Assembly: GCA_903944295.1 (NCBI GenBank)
Contig: CAJARA010000016.1
Coordinates: forward strand, 1 to 13,604
DNA length: 13,604 bases
Direction: 5' to 3'
Source of the DNA: an uncultured Chloroflexota bacterium
Lineage (GTDB): Bacteria; Chloroflexota; Limnocylindria; Limnocylindrales; Limnocylindraceae
Below the pieces are notes generated by a model. It did not search any database. It was given only the letters and a program-made list of their open reading frames with translations, and was not told the origin of the DNA. Both the position numbers and the translations under genes were made by a program. The stretch's first letter is position 1; each line of letters opens with the position of its first letter. Shown in pieces: positions 7,249 through 13,586 of this stretch.

Positions 7249-7256
7249 CCTTTCTC
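7249..7256 (-). promoter_or_regulatory. Ribosome binding site deciding the oxidoreductase start
   Basis: GAGAAAGG on the minus strand matches the anti-Shine-Dalgarno complement over its core. It touches the TTG at 7248 with no spacer but lies six bases before the in-frame GTG at 7242, so it favours GTG, shortening the protein by two residues. Confidence 0.5.
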
Positions 7257-7288
7257 ACTGACGACGTGGACGCTGAATCTCTGCTCAA

Positions 7289-7297
7289 ATTCTAGCA
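7289..7297 (-). promoter_or_regulatory. Extended -10 promoter of the respiratory operon
   Basis: The minus strand reads TGCTAGAAT, a TAGAAT box with the TGN extension that can replace a -35 element. No good -35 hexamer is visible. Transcription would start near 7282, leaving a leader of about 40 bases before the GTG at 7242. It is the only clear promoter for the seven genes from 7242 down to 119. Confidence 0.55.
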
Positions 7298-7323
7298 GGG
7301 GCTCCTCGTGGACGCCTTCGGCG

Positions 7324-7338
7324 AAAACCAGCCGCTGG
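7324..7338 (-). terminator. Weak intrinsic terminator candidate after the peroxiredoxin gene
   Basis: About 20 bases after the TAA of the peroxiredoxin gene the minus strand reads CCAGCGGCTGG followed by TTTT. The stem is only four base pairs with a three-base loop, so it would be inefficient, but its location between a stop codon and the next promoter is right. Confidence 0.25.
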
Positions 7339-7357
7339 GGTCAGATTTCGTGCGGGG

Positions 7358-7843
7358 TTAGCCTCGTTGTGCCGTGATCTCCGCGAGCACTTCCGCCGCA
7401 TGGCCGGTGGGGGTGACGCTCCCCCAGACGCGTGCAATGTGGCCGCTCGGGTTGATCAGGAACGTGACGCGATGCGTCCCAGTGAAGGTCCGCTCGCCGA
7501 CTGTCCGCTCCCCCCAGACGCCGTACGCCTCGGCAACGGTGTGGCCGAGGTCAGCGAGGATCGGGAAGTTGAGCGAGAACTTGTCGCGGAAGGCGGCCTT
7601 GCTCTCCTGGTCGTCTGGGCTTACGCCCCAGACAATTGCGCCGGCCTCTTGCAGTGCGCGCTCTGCGTCGCGGAACTCACACGCTTCAATCGTGCAGCCC
7701 GGAGTGTCGTCCTTTGGATAGAAGTAGAGGGCGAGCCAGCTCCCCTTGGCAGCGGTGAGTGACCGCTCCACGCCATCTGCGTCGCGCAGCGCGAAGTGCG
7801 GCGCTACGTCGCCTGCAACCGGTCGCGCGTCGAGTGGACTCAT
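7358..7843 (-). CDS. bcp: Thioredoxin-dependent peroxiredoxin, PrxQ/BCP type
   Basis: The 161-residue protein has the peroxidatic cysteine in DDTPGCTIEACEF (C50) and a second cysteine five residues later (C55), the arrangement of PrxQ/BCP enzymes that form an intramolecular disulfide. FYPKDDTPGC, GVSPDD and FPILAD are family signatures, and the length is normal. It reduces hydrogen peroxide and alkyl hydroperoxides using thioredoxin. The ATG overlaps the TGA of the ECF transporter gene by four bases (ATGA), so translation could be coupled to the thiamine operon. A TACACT box exactly six bases before the ATG suggests an additional leaderless transcript of its own. No Shine-Dalgarno element is visible. 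Downstream is the promoter of the respiratory operon, where a peroxide scavenger would be useful, though a functional link is inference. Confidence 0.93.
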   Translation of the reverse strand: MSPLDARPVAGDVAPHFALRDADGVERSLTAAKGSWLALYFYPKDDTPGCTIEACEFRDAERALQEAGAIVWGVSPDDQESKAAFRDKFSLNFPILADLGHTVAEAYGVWGERTVGERTFTGTHRVTFLINPSGHIARVWGSVTPTGHAAEVLAEITAQRG

Positions 7844-9978
7844 GAACCGAGTGTAATCGCCTCACCGACGACGCGCGCACCGCTGAAGAGGAGCCCGCCG
7901 GCGCTGAGCAGAATCAGCAGCAAATCAGCTCGCCCGAAGCGCGAGGGTCGCAGCGCCGTGGCGGGTTGCAGCCGTGATGGGAGACGAACGGCGCGGACCT
8001 CAAGGGCGGTGGCGAGGCACGGTACTGCGCGGATCGCCGCATCAAAGAGGTCGGCGAGCAAGAACGGGTCAACGCCAGGCTTTGCCAAGCGGCGAATGGC
8101 GCGACGCTCGCGCGCCTCGCTCATCAGTGGTGGGAGCGTTGCGGCGCTAGTAAGAAGTGTCAGCGTTGGCGCAAACGGTGCGCGCAGGTGCTGCATGGCG
8201 GCATCGGCGAGGCGGAGCGGTTCGAACGGTCGCAACAAGACGAGGCTCCCTGCGGCAAAAGCCAGGAGTCGCACCCCCGCGCCGAACGCCGCCTCTGGCG
8301 TTGCGCCGCCGAGGAGATTCGCAAGCACCATTCCAAACATCGCTGGCGCTAACGCGGCGGCGAGTCGGAGCGTAGAGATCAGTTGCACCCCAGAGCTCCA
8401 GGCAACGATGAGTGCGGGGAGGGCAACAGCGCCTTGCGCCAGCGCCGTTGCAGGACTGATCAGCGAGAGGAGAAACCAGAAGGCGGCGAGACCGAACCGC
8501 GTCAGCGGATTGCTGACGCCAAGCAACCGCTTCACTGGCGCGGGAGTGAGCAGTTCGCGCGCCAGCTCAACGCCTCGCTCAGCGAGCGGCTGCCCTATGG
8601 ACTCTTCTGCACGCGCCGTAGCATCGGGATGTTGCAGCACGCGGGCGTGACGCATCTGCAGACGCACATCATGCGTTGCAACCAAGAGTGCAGCGCCGCG
8701 TGCCGCAAGGTTCTCCAAGAGCGCGCTGACGCGCGTCGCCGCCTCGTCATCAAGGCCGAGTGTTGGCTCATCGGCAATCAGCAGGTCCGGTTCGGCCGCA
8801 GCCGTCACCACCAGCGCAAGGCGACGCCGCTCACCATCTGAGCAACGCGCGGCGGGGCGATCCAACAAATCTGCAACGTTGAGCGCCGCGGCAAGATCTG
8901 CGGCACGCCCCCGCTCAGCCGGTGACAAAAGCTGATGCACTGAACGTGCGCCAAGGAGCAGCCCTGGGTCCTGCGGGGCGTAGCGAATTCGGGAGGCGGT
9001 GACGTGCCGTTCCCCCGCATCAGCGCTAAGCGTTCCCGCAGCAAGGGCGAGGAGCGTGGACTTCCCACTCCCCGTCTCACCGCGGACTAACAGCAGCTCG
9101 CCTGCGTGCAACGTGGCGCTCACCGCACCAACCCCGTGGCGCACCGAACTTGCGGCGGCGAAGAGTTGCAGCAGCACCGCTCCGCGCTCCCCCGTCGGCT
9201 GCGCTGCGACATCGCGCTGAACATCTGCACGAACAGGAGAGAACTCCGCTGCGGGCGGTTCTGCAACGCGGCCGTGATCAAGGTGGAGGCGCACCGCAGC
9301 GGCGCTGAACTGCGTCACGTCGTGCGTCACGATCACGCGCGTTGCACGCTGCTCCATCAACAGTGCGGCGAGCGCGCCCGCGCGTGTGGCGTCGAGTCCG
9401 GCGAGTGGCTCATCGGCGATCACAAGCCCGGGCGTGGAGACGAGTGCGGTGGCGGCAGCCGCCTGAGCGCGTTCTCCGCCACTCAGGCTCGCTACGTCGC
9501 GTTCCGCCGCATCGCTTGAAAGGCCGGCGGAGGCGATCGCCGCTCGGGCACGCGGCTCAAGCAGTTCGGCGCGCACGCCGCGCGACTCGAGCGGGAGCGC
9601 CACATCATCTAAGAGTCGTGGCAGCGCGTGGCGCGGTGCTGGTCCCGCAGCGATGAAGCCGAGCTGCCCAAGGAGTTCGCGGGGTGCGCCAGCCGCACCC
9701 TCCGCTGCTGCGGCAACAAGATCTACCCCGTCCACACGCAGCGTGCCACTCAACGTGCCGGGGAGGAGCGTGCCAAGGAGTCCAGCGATTGCCGCGGCGA
9801 GCGTGCTCTTCCCCGCACCAGATGCGCCACTGATCAGCAGCGTCTCACCCGCACCAATATGAATAGTGCTGCCACGCAGATCTAACGTTGGCGCGTCGGC
9901 GCCGGCAGGTTGCCAGACCAGATCAGCGATTTCAATCTCCGGGAGGCTGGAGTGGTGTGGCTCAGGCACCGATTGCAT
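7840..9978 (-). CDS. ECF transporter fusion: two ATPase domains plus EcfT transmembrane subunit (YkoD-YkoC-like)
   Basis: This 712-residue polypeptide joins three subunits usually encoded separately. ATPase 1 has Walker A GASGAGKST (51-59), signature LSGGER (165-170), Walker B VIADEP and H219. ATPase 2 has Walker A GETGSGKST (300-308), Q336, a variant signature CSDGER (379-384), Walker B LIADEP and H436. ATPase 1 shows no clear Q-loop glutamine (GFIAAGPA), so the two sites look unequal. From about residue 475 follows a hydrophobic EcfT domain with coupling-helix-like segments EARERRAIRR and ALEVRAVRLP. It powers vitamin uptake with the upstream YkoE-type subunit. ATG at 9978 is chosen: the frame is open up to a GTG at 10137, but that extension lies inside the S-subunit gene and encodes a Cys-rich sequence unlike a transporter. 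The two genes overlap by 17 bases. Confidence 0.88.
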   Translation of the reverse strand: MQSVPEPHHSSLPEIEIADLVWQPAGADAPTLDLRGSTIHIGAGETLLISGASGAGKSTLAAAIAGLLGTLLPGTLSGTLRVDGVDLVAAAAEGAAGAPRELLGQLGFIAAGPAPRHALPRLLDDVALPLESRGVRAELLEPRARAAIASAGLSSDAAERDVASLSGGERAQAAAATALVSTPGLVIADEPLAGLDATRAGALAALLMEQRATRVIVTHDVTQFSAAAVRLHLDHGRVAEPPAAEFSPVRADVQRDVAAQPTGERGAVLLQLFAAASSVRHGVGAVSATLHAGELLLVRGETGSGKSTLLALAAGTLSADAGERHVTASRIRYAPQDPGLLLGARSVHQLLSPAERGRAADLAAALNVADLLDRPAARCSDGERRRLALVVTAAAEPDLLIADEPTLGLDDEAATRVSALLENLAARGAALLVATHDVRLQMRHARVLQHPDATARAEESIGQPLAERGVELARELLTPAPVKRLLGVSNPLTRFGLAAFWFLLSLISPATALAQGAVALPALIVAWSSGVQLISTLRLAAALAPAMFGMVLANLLGGATPEAAFGAGVRLLAFAAGSLVLLRPFEPLRLADAAMQHLRAPFAPTLTLLTSAATLPPLMSEARERRAIRRLAKPGVDPFLLADLFDAAIRAVPCLATALEVRAVRLPSRLQPATALRPSRFGRADLLLILLSAGGLLFSGARVVGEAITLGS
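7850..7855 (-). promoter_or_regulatory. -10 box (TACACT) for a leaderless peroxiredoxin transcript
   Basis: TACACT is followed by exactly six bases (CGGTTC) and the ATG of the peroxiredoxin gene. This TANNNT-N6-ATG layout would place the transcription start on the A of the start codon. The box lies inside the last codons of the ECF transporter gene. The same spacing occurs at two other starts in the window. Confidence 0.45.
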
Positions 9979-10519
9979 CAAGTGCGCCGCTCCTCCGCAA
10001 GGCGCGATGCAGCAACAGTGCGCCACCACCCCCGAGCAGTGCACCGCTGACAACCATTGCGGCGGCGAGTGCCGCAGCGTACGCCGCATCAACACCGGCG
10101 AAGTAGAGCGGCAGATCATGCAGCGCCATGCCAACACCTGATGCAGCGCCAGCGAAGATCACAACTGGCCAACCCCAGACGCGATAGCCGAGCAGCGCAA
10201 AGACCAGCTCCGCGCCGAGTCCCTGCACCGCGCCAGAGAAGAGCGCGTCAATCGACCACTGACTCGCGAGCAGGAAGGAGACGGATGCGGCGATCAGTTC
10301 ACCAGCAAGCGCGGCGCCGCGTCGCTTGATGATGAGTGCAGCCAGCGGTCCTGCGATCACCCAGGTTCCAGCAAGCAAGAGGTACTGCAGCGGCAGGACG
10401 AGGGCGAAGAGCGGCGTGAGCGCACCCCAGATCAGGTTCCATCCGGCGAAGAGTGCGCCGCAGGTGATCCCGATCACGGAGAGCGCAACGAGGTGCATCA
10501 GGCTCCACGTTCGCATCAT
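9962..10519 (-). CDS. ykoE: ECF transporter substrate-binding (S) subunit, YkoE family
   Basis: The 185-residue protein is almost entirely membrane helices. It resembles YkoE-family S subunits: short N-terminus (MMRTWSLMHLV), GALFAGWNLIWG in the first helices, then WSIDALFSGAVQGLGAELVFALLGYR and an end segment rich in Ala and Gly. These subunits bind thiamine or its pyrimidine precursor (HMP) and hand it to the ECF energising module. The gene starts with an ATGA overlap with the thiamine pyrophosphokinase gene and overlaps the fused ATPase/EcfT gene by 17 bases, so the three are co-transcribed behind a TPP riboswitch. GAGGGGG just before the ATG is the likely ribosome binding site. Family assignment rests on pattern and context; the adjacent kinase favours thiamine itself as cargo. 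Confidence 0.85.
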   Translation of the reverse strand: MMRTWSLMHLVALSVIGITCGALFAGWNLIWGALTPLFALVLPLQYLLLAGTWVIAGPLAALIIKRRGAALAGELIAASVSFLLASQWSIDALFSGAVQGLGAELVFALLGYRVWGWPVVIFAGAASGVGMALHDLPLYFAGVDAAYAAALAAAMVVSGALLGGGGALLLHRALRRSGALDAIGA

Positions 10520-11166
10520 GCCCCCTCGCTGACGAGCAGCGCTCCTTCATGGAGCTCAATGGTGAGATCACCGAGACTCTCATTAGAGAGGCCGCGCGTG
10601 CTCCCACTCGTCAGGAGTTCGTCGCGCAGTGGCCATCGCAGCCCTTCGGTTGTGACGCGCGCGTCGGTGCCCCATGGGACGAGCGAGACGATTGCACCGG
10701 ATCGCGCGCTGATGCTGCAGCGCACTGGCGCAACGAGCAGTTGAATGCGACTCGTTGCATCAAGAAGTGACAGCTTCACGCCGCGCGCGCGTGGGTGCGC
10801 AAGGAGCGAGATGGTGCCGAGCGCGTGATCGCTGCGCCCACCACTGGAGCCGAGCGCGCCAAGGATCACGATCTCCGTTGCACCAGCATCGAGTGCGGTG
10901 AGGAGGGCGATCTCGGTGTCGGTGGCGTCCTTCTCATGGGGCAGGCGCTCAACGCGCACGCCGCGCGCGGCGAACTCCTCCACCTCACTTGCGGAGAGGG
11001 TGTCGAAGTCGCCGATGATCAGATGAAGCTGCAGGGCGAGCGGCGCAGCGGCGCGCGCGCCGCCATCGGCGCCAATCACAAGATCGGCGCGCTCCCAACC
11101 CGGCCAGGCGGCGCTGAGCGCGCGCGGATCGGGCTGATCGCCACCGGCGAGAATGATTGCGCGCAT
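10516..11166 (-). CDS. thiN: Thiamine pyrophosphokinase
   Basis: The 216-residue protein carries the family motifs in order: GADGG (32-36), IGDFDTLS (51-58), KDATDTEIAL (79-88), GGRSDHALG (109-117), and SNE near the C-terminus (GLSNES). It transfers pyrophosphate from ATP to thiamine, making TPP in the cytoplasm. It is the first gene behind the TPP riboswitch, so its product feeds back on its own expression and on the import genes that follow. The ATG at 11166 has a GAGGG only three bases upstream, a cramped ribosome binding site that could easily be hidden by the riboswitch expression platform. The stop overlaps the ATG of the S subunit by four bases. No thiamine biosynthesis gene (thiC, thiD, thiE) is in the window, consistent with salvage, although such genes could lie elsewhere. 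Confidence 0.93.
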   Translation of the reverse strand: MRAIILAGGDQPDPRALSAAWPGWERADLVIGADGGARAAAPLALQLHLIIGDFDTLSASEVEEFAARGVRVERLPHEKDATDTEIALLTALDAGATEIVILGALGSSGGRSDHALGTISLLAHPRARGVKLSLLDATSRIQLLVAPVRCSISARSGAIVSLVPWGTDARVTTEGLRWPLRDELLTSGSTRGLSNESLGDLTIELHEGALLVSEGA

Positions 11167-11199
11167 GTGCCCTCGCTCTCTATCGCGCGGGGCTCCTGC

Positions 11200-11288
11200 G
11201 TTCTCCCTTCGCCGGCATGACCCGGATCAGGTTCGTAGGGTCACGGGCTCTCCCGTTTCTCAGCGCCTTCAGGCGCTCCCCTGTCGCG
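11200..11288 (-). ncRNA. TPP riboswitch (THI element)
   Basis: The minus strand contains the conserved THI-box parts in order. AGCGCC-TGAA-GGCGCT forms helix P2 and runs into CTGAGA. ACGGG-AGAG-CCCGT forms a short P3. ACCCTACGAACCTGATCC follows, then GGGTCATGCCGGCGAAGGGAG. It lies 34 bases before the ATG of thiamine pyrophosphokinase. Binding of TPP should lower expression of the kinase and transporter genes. No T-run terminator is visible between the aptamer and the start, so control is more likely at translation; a GGAGCCCC segment after the aptamer could pair with the upstream GGGG. Confidence 0.95.
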
Positions 11289-11296
11289 ATGCGGTG

Positions 11297-11302
11297 AGTC
11301 TA
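11297..11302 (-). promoter_or_regulatory. -10 box (TAGACT) of the thiamine operon
   Basis: TAGACT lies just upstream of the riboswitch, and its first three bases are the TAG stop codon of the HAD phosphatase gene. Transcription would begin near 11290, right at the 5' edge of the aptamer. A TTGACG at 11326-11331 is too far (23-base spacer) to be a convincing -35 element. Confidence 0.45.
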
Positions 11303-11950
11303 GCGCGTTCGCGCGACGAGGTAGCCGTCAACCCACGCCGCGACCGATTCTGCGTGTTCGTGCGCGTCGGCTTCGTGGAGGAAGCGATCGGGGTGGAAGA
11401 AGGGCGACTGGACGCCGATCGCGCGCACGCCAGCGGCGCGTGCCATGCGCACATCATCAAGTGTGTCGCCGAGGTAGGCCGCCTGGTCTGGTGTGCTGGC
11501 GTGACCGAGCGCGGCGAGTCCACGTCGCAGCGGCTCAGGGTCCGGCTTCTGTTCGGCGATGTCGTCGCCATAGACAACGGCGCCGAGTAGATCGGCAACA
11601 CCAGTGCGCTTCAGCTGTCCGGCGACCACCTTCCGGTCGCCCGCGGTGACCACACCGATTGGAATCCCAGCGGCAACGAGTCGCTCCAGCGCCGGTCGCG
11701 CGCCGGGGAGGAGCTCCGCCTCATGCCCCTTATACGCCGCATGCCAGAGGCCAGCCGCCCCCTCAATAAGGTCAGTCGGGATGCCGAGCGCCGCGTACAT
11801 CAGACGCCAGTTTGGTGAGTAGTGCTCTCCGTAGAGTTCGCGGCTGAGCGGCGGGAGGCCGATCGACTTGATCACCTCCACGTTCGCCTCATACACGTGC
11901 TCGGCGGTATCAATCAGTGTGCCGTCCCAGTCGAAGAGGATCGCTTTCAT
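11300..11950 (-). CDS. HAD-superfamily phosphatase (phosphoglycolate phosphatase-like)
   Basis: The 216-residue protein has HAD motif I FDWDGTLIDT at the N-terminus (nucleophile D7, acid D9), the motif II region GVVTAGDRK, the motif III Lys in EQKPDPEP, and motif IV YLGDTLDDVRMA. A helical cap lies between motifs I and II, as in phosphoglycolate phosphatases and similar subfamily I enzymes. It removes phosphate from a small metabolite; the substrate cannot be read from the sequence. ATG at 11950 is chosen because motif I follows immediately and a TACGAT box sits exactly six bases upstream, as for a leaderless mRNA; a GTG at 11980 would add ten unrelated residues. It is next to the thiamine operon, so a thiamine phosphate phosphatase role is possible, but the riboswitch unit has its own promoter. 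Confidence 0.88.
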   Translation of the reverse strand: MKAILFDWDGTLIDTAEHVYEANVEVIKSIGLPPLSRELYGEHYSPNWRLMYAALGIPTDLIEGAAGLWHAAYKGHEAELLPGARPALERLVAAGIPIGVVTAGDRKVVAGQLKRTGVADLLGAVVYGDDIAEQKPDPEPLRRGLAALGHASTPDQAAYLGDTLDDVRMARAAGVRAIGVQSPFFHPDRFLHEADAHEHAESVAAWVDGYLVARTR

Positions 11951-11956
11951 CGGCCC

Positions 11957-11962
11957 ATCGTA
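11957..11962 (-). promoter_or_regulatory. -10 box (TACGAT) for leaderless HAD phosphatase mRNA
   Basis: TACGAT is followed by six bases (GGGCCG) and the ATG at 11950. There is no Shine-Dalgarno element. The layout fits transcription starting at the A of ATG. Confidence 0.45.
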
Positions 11963-11971
11963 CGCCGCGCG

Positions 11972-11977
11972 TAGAAT
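11972..11977 (+). promoter_or_regulatory. -10 box (TAGAAT) for leaderless plus-strand operon
   Basis: TAGAAT is followed by six bases (CACGGA) and the ATG at 11984. The same hexamer serves the left-edge gene and the respiratory operon. It is divergent from, and ten bases apart from, the TACGAT box of the phosphatase gene. Confidence 0.55.
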
Positions 11978-11983
11978 CACGGA

Positions 11984-12598
11984 ATGACCGAGCGTGCCGC
12001 CGCCCCGATCCCCTCAGGCGCCGCAGAGCCGCGCAGCCTCATCACGAGCTTCCCTGGTGGCCTGCGCGTCCGCGCAACCTGGGGGAGTAGCGGCCAGGCG
12101 ACCGCCGTCTTCGCCCTCTCTGAAGCTGGTGCTTCACTCACCGATCACGGCGCACTCGGCGCTGGCGCCGAAGAGGATCCGGATCGACTCTGCCGCATGG
12201 AGTTGCGCATTGAGCATCCAGGCGGCGCATGGGCGGTGCGTCTCTCCTCCGTCATCTACGACGAGCCGCGCGCCATTCACTGGGATGAGGGGGCGCTCTT
12301 TGTTGTGGGCTACGGCTTCACCGTCTACGCCTTTGCATCACGCAGCGGAGAGCTCGCCTGGATGCATCAGACCGGCACACCAGTGGTGGCGCTCATGGCA
12401 TCACCGCGACTCAAGCACGTCATTGTGCAGAGCGAAGTGGAGACGTGGGCGATTCGCGCCGATGGCGAGGTTCGCTGGCGCTTGGCCCACACCGACGTTG
12501 TTGGCGCCGCCGAGCTGCTCGGCGGGCAGCTGATCCTCACCAGCATCTCTGGCGCAACGCAATCGATTGATCCTGCAACTGGGCGGGTGCTTACATGA
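11984..12598 (+). CDS. Uncharacterised propeller-like (PQQ/WD-like) protein
   Basis: I do not recognise this 204-residue protein. It has no signal peptide or membrane helix, so it is probably cytoplasmic. The C-terminal half has repeating strand patterns typical of beta-propeller blades: LFVVGYGFTVYAFASRSGELAW, then VIVQSEVETWAIRADGEVRWRL, then LILTSISGATQSIDPATGRVL. Each has a short hydrophobic strand, a turn, and a residue pair like GE or GR before the next strand, as in PQQ-like repeats. Only three to four blades are present, too few for a closed propeller, so it may oligomerise or be a divergent sandwich. The start is supported by the TAGAAT box six bases upstream. The next gene begins 13 bases after its stop and is likely co-transcribed. 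Confidence 0.7.
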   Translation: MTERAAAPIPSGAAEPRSLITSFPGGLRVRATWGSSGQATAVFALSEAGASLTDHGALGAGAEEDPDRLCRMELRIEHPGGAWAVRLSSVIYDEPRAIHWDEGALFVVGYGFTVYAFASRSGELAWMHQTGTPVVALMASPRLKHVIVQSEVETWAIRADGEVRWRLAHTDVVGAAELLGGQLILTSISGATQSIDPATGRVLT

Positions 12599-12611
12599 AT
12601 CGATCACCCCG

Positions 12612-13586
12612 ATGAACGGCGTGCTGCTGCTTGCTAGCGGTGCGCTTCTCATCGCGCTCTCCATCTGGAGTAGTCGCCGTGGCGGCACACGCACGCGTGC
12701 GGCACGTCTAATGGCGGGCGTTGCGCCAGTGACACCGCGTGAGGCTCTCCTTGTTGGCGACGGGCACTACCTTGCGGTGAGCGGCAACATTGACGCCGCT
12801 GAGGCGTTTGAAGATGAGAGTCACCGCCCGCTCGTCTACCGACGCGAACGCGTCCTGATTGCAGATGGATCTGCATGGCGCGAGATTGAGCGCGTGGTGC
12901 GCAGCGTCCCGTTCGTCATTAGTGATGGTGATCACTCGCTCGCTATTGATGCGGTGCACCTTGGTGATGGACTCGTGGTGATTGAACGGCAGTGGGATGG
13001 GAGCGTGGCGGAGCTCGCCGCAGCGCACCGCGACTACCAGGACCCTGAGAGCGCAACGCTCGTGACACAACTCGCCACCGCAGCACCAGCGACCGGCGCG
13101 CGCGTGATCCTGGAGCAGATCAGCACGCTCGATCGCGGCACCGCCGCGGGGCTGCTGCGTGACGGCGCGCTCACCGCGGGTGGCGCCGGACAGCCGCTCG
13201 TCCTCACCACACTCGATCGACGTGAGGCGCTCCGCATCTTGGGGAGTGGCCAACGAGCGAGTCTCGCCGCCGGCCTGCTGACGCTCCTCCTGCTGATCGC
13301 CGGCCTCCTCCTCTTCATCATCGGCAGCGCCGCGCTGCTAAACGAGGCGACAAGCGGAACGGGTGCCGCACTGTCACCGAGCCCCGCGCCAAGCCCCGCG
13401 CCGAGTCCGACGGTGGGGAGTGGTGAATCAGGAGATGCGCGCAACGGTGGTGTTGCCACTGGGCCTGGCGGCCTGGCGGGCCTGATCGGTGCGCTCGCCG
13501 CCCCGTTCGCCGTAGGGGCGCTGATTGCCGCCGTTGTGAGCGTCGTCGTCCGCGCACGCCGCAGGGCGACTACGATTCAGCGATGA
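12612..13586 (+). CDS. Three-helix membrane protein with GIDE (MULAN-like) domain
   Basis: The 324-residue product has membrane helices at about 2-19, 206-230 and 281-302, a soluble domain between the first two, and a linker with repeated Ser-Pro-Ala units (245-257) between the last two. The soluble domain resembles the GIDE domain of mitochondrial E3 ligase MULAN and its bacterial relatives. A strand with AVSGNIDA is followed by a PLVYRRERV segment, a Trp (GSAWREIE), then VPFVISDGDHSLAIDA, the pattern of a short ligand-like fold on a membrane anchor. No RING zinc-binding motif is present, so no ubiquitin ligase activity is implied. ATG at 12612 begins the first helix; a TTG at 12567 would overlap the previous gene. 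No Shine-Dalgarno element is visible, so translation may be coupled to the upstream gene. The function is unknown. Confidence 0.65.
   Translation: MNGVLLLASGALLIALSIWSSRRGGTRTRAARLMAGVAPVTPREALLVGDGHYLAVSGNIDAAEAFEDESHRPLVYRRERVLIADGSAWREIERVVRSVPFVISDGDHSLAIDAVHLGDGLVVIERQWDGSVAELAAAHRDYQDPESATLVTQLATAAPATGARVILEQISTLDRGTAAGLLRDGALTAGGAGQPLVLTTLDRREALRILGSGQRASLAAGLLTLLLLIAGLLLFIIGSAALLNEATSGTGAALSPSPAPSPAPSPTVGSGESGDARNGGVATGPGGLAGLIGALAAPFAVGALIAAVVSVVVRARRRATTIQR

Noticed and set aside
7313..7323. CGCC-TTC-GGCG hairpin followed by AAAA on the plus strand
   Set aside because: No plus-strand gene ends there, and on the minus strand the T run comes before the hairpin, so it is not a terminator.
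6436..7377. Plus-strand open frame of 313 codons opposite the oxidoreductase
   Set aside because: It is antisense to the FAD- and NAD-binding region, which is clearly the real coding strand.
7796..8650. Plus-strand open frame of 284 codons opposite the ECF transporter
   Set aside because: Its low-complexity Ser/Arg/Ala sequence lies opposite the EcfT domain and extends across two real genes.
9979..10137. Upstream GTG start for the ECF ATPase fusion
   Set aside because: It would add 53 Cys-rich residues with no match to an ATPase and overlap the S subunit gene by about 175 bases; the ATG at 9978 fits the domain boundary.
11326..11331. TTGACG as -35 element of the thiamine operon
   Set aside because: The spacer to the TAGACT box is 23 bases, too long for normal recognition, and it lies in the phosphatase coding sequence.
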